Source: Actinomadura roseirufa
GTDB lineage: Bacteria; Actinomycetota; Actinomycetes; Streptosporangiales; Streptosporangiaceae
Direction of reading: 5' to 3'
DNA: 40,724 nt
Assembly: GCF_900659635.1 (NCBI RefSeq)
Contig: NZ_CAACVB010000046.1
Location: 1-40,724, forward strand
Shown here: one piece after another, positions 40,196 to 40,724 of the stretch
Layout of the letters: every line of letters begins with the position of its first letter
Position numbering within the stretch: position 1 is the first letter of the stretch
Translations under genes and position numbers: made by a program
The notes under the pieces: model-generated
Told to the model about the DNA's origin: nothing
What the model saw: only the letters and a program-made list of their open reading frames with translations
Databases searched by the model: none

Positions 40196-40570
40196 ATGCG
40201 GATTCGACAGGCAGTGCAAGGGGACGCGCCAGCGATCGCGAGTATCTACGTGGAGTCCTGGCAGGCCGCTTTCGCCGACGTCATCCCACCGGGGTACCTC
40301 GCTGCCATGGACCCCCGCAGCGAAGAACCAGGGTGGCGCGCCATGTTCACCAACGCGCGATGGCCGACAAGCGGAGCACTTATCGCCGAGACTGATCGCG
40401 CCCCCGTCGCTTTCGCCGGCTTCGGTCCTGCTGATGATGCCCCGAAGGTTGCGGAGGTGGCCACCTTCTACGCCCTGCCCGAGGTATGGGGTAAGGGCGT
40501 TGGCAGGCGATTGATGGACGCCTTGTTGCAAACGCTCGAAGGGGGCGTGGGCGTTGGAAGGTCGGGGTGA
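40196..40570 (+). pseudogene. GNAT acetyltransferase, C-terminally truncated
   Basis: ATG 40196 follows GGATGAGG. The N-terminal three quarters are a clear GNAT: MRIRQAVQGDAPAIASIYVE, ESWQAAFADVIPPGYL, and the acetyl-CoA loop VWGKGVGRRLMDALL. A complete GNAT would continue with another 40-50 residues including a NxxAxxxYxxxGF segment. Here the protein ends LEGGVGVGRSG just after the CoA loop. Coding similarity stops near 40545, and 50 bases later the end of another leftward gene appears, so an insertion probably removed the C-terminus. Confidence 0.65.
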
Positions 40571-40609
40571 ACCGCCGCTGCGGCTTCCTGGGTGTCCAGG
40601 TCGGCTGAC

Positions 40610-40627
40610 TAATCAGGGTTAATTAGT
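40610..40627. terminator. Short inverted repeat at the end of the last leftward gene
   Basis: CTAAT, CAGGGTTA, ATTAG: 5-bp arms overlapping the TAA stop. Weak; it could be a terminator or part of an insertion-sequence end. Confidence 0.3.
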
Positions 40628-40724
40628 GTTGGCGGGGGTGGTGTTGAGGGTGAGGCCGGTGGTGGTCAGGCAACCGTCGATCACGTCGGGGTGGTGCTGG
40701 ATCACCTTGAGGCGGTGCTTGATC
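40619..40724 (-). CDS. C-terminal end of an unidentified leftward gene (runs off window)
   Basis: Reading leftward from the window end, the frame encodes IKHRLKVIQHHPDVIDGCLT followed by TTGLTLNTTPANTN and stop TAA at 40619-40621. Only 35 codons are visible. The KHRLKVIQ segment and the position beside a truncated gene suggest a transposase C-terminus, but I cannot assign a family. Confidence 0.4.
   Translation of the reverse strand, partial: IKHRLKVIQHHPDVIDGCLTTTGLTLNTTPANTN

Overview
This is G+C-rich actinomycete DNA. Third codon positions are mostly G or C, GTG and TTG starts are frequent, and Tat signals, BACON-extended proteins, LOG and VOC proteins, and XRE/flavoprotein pairs are all present. 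The style suggests Thermomonosporaceae (Actinomadura-like) or a close relative. That assignment rests on gene style, not on a marker gene.

Left part (1-9.8 kb). Mostly ordinary chromosomal genes: the 3' part of a large sigma-factor-like/BACON protein, a Tat-exported phosphocholine-type phospholipase C, a beta-helix protein, a PAF-acetylhydrolase-like hydrolase, an EgtC-like glutamine amidotransferase, a dimeric-barrel protein, a multi-S1-domain protein and a GNAT acetyltransferase.

Centre (10.2-24.1 kb). Fourteen genes that look like an unrecognised biosynthetic gene cluster. In order: MFS exporter, DUF4254 protein, TIM-barrel sugar isomerase, GT9 glycosyltransferase, DegT/StrS aminotransferase, GMC oxidoreductase, an RsmC-like methyltransferase on the opposite strand, Gfo/Idh/MocA dehydrogenase, creatininase-family hydrolase, SHMT-like PLP enzyme, BioF2/CelD-type acyltransferase, VOC protein, LOG phosphoribohydrolase and a LuxR-type regulator. 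Several genes overlap by 4-17 bp. No NRPS, PKS, RiPP or terpene core is visible. The enzyme set points to an amino-sugar, aminocyclitol or nucleoside-like product that is glycosylated, transaminated and N-acylated (inference).

Right part (24-40.7 kb). An accessory region of small genes, gene relics and mobile DNA. It holds an SDR relic, an unknown 246-aa gene, a two-gene McrBC restriction system, an IS5-type transposase relic, an ASCH/winged-helix protein, tRNA-Ser(GCT), a small exported protein and tRNA-Arg(ACG) with a strong terminator. Beyond these lie a broken DUF574 methyltransferase operon, an XRE regulator/flavoprotein pair with a palindromic operator, and an orphan three-repeat CRISPR array. 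A GNAT gene with a missing C-terminus and the end of another leftward gene close the window.

The clearest direct observation is at 34824-35579. A roughly 750-bp element with imperfect terminal inverted repeats, flanked by CTAG on both sides and carrying only a VOC-family gene, splits the DUF574 methyltransferase gene. Removing it with one CTAG copy restores the expected reading frame exactly. The same gene also has a separate frameshift further downstream, so a naive gene call fuses it to the next gene.
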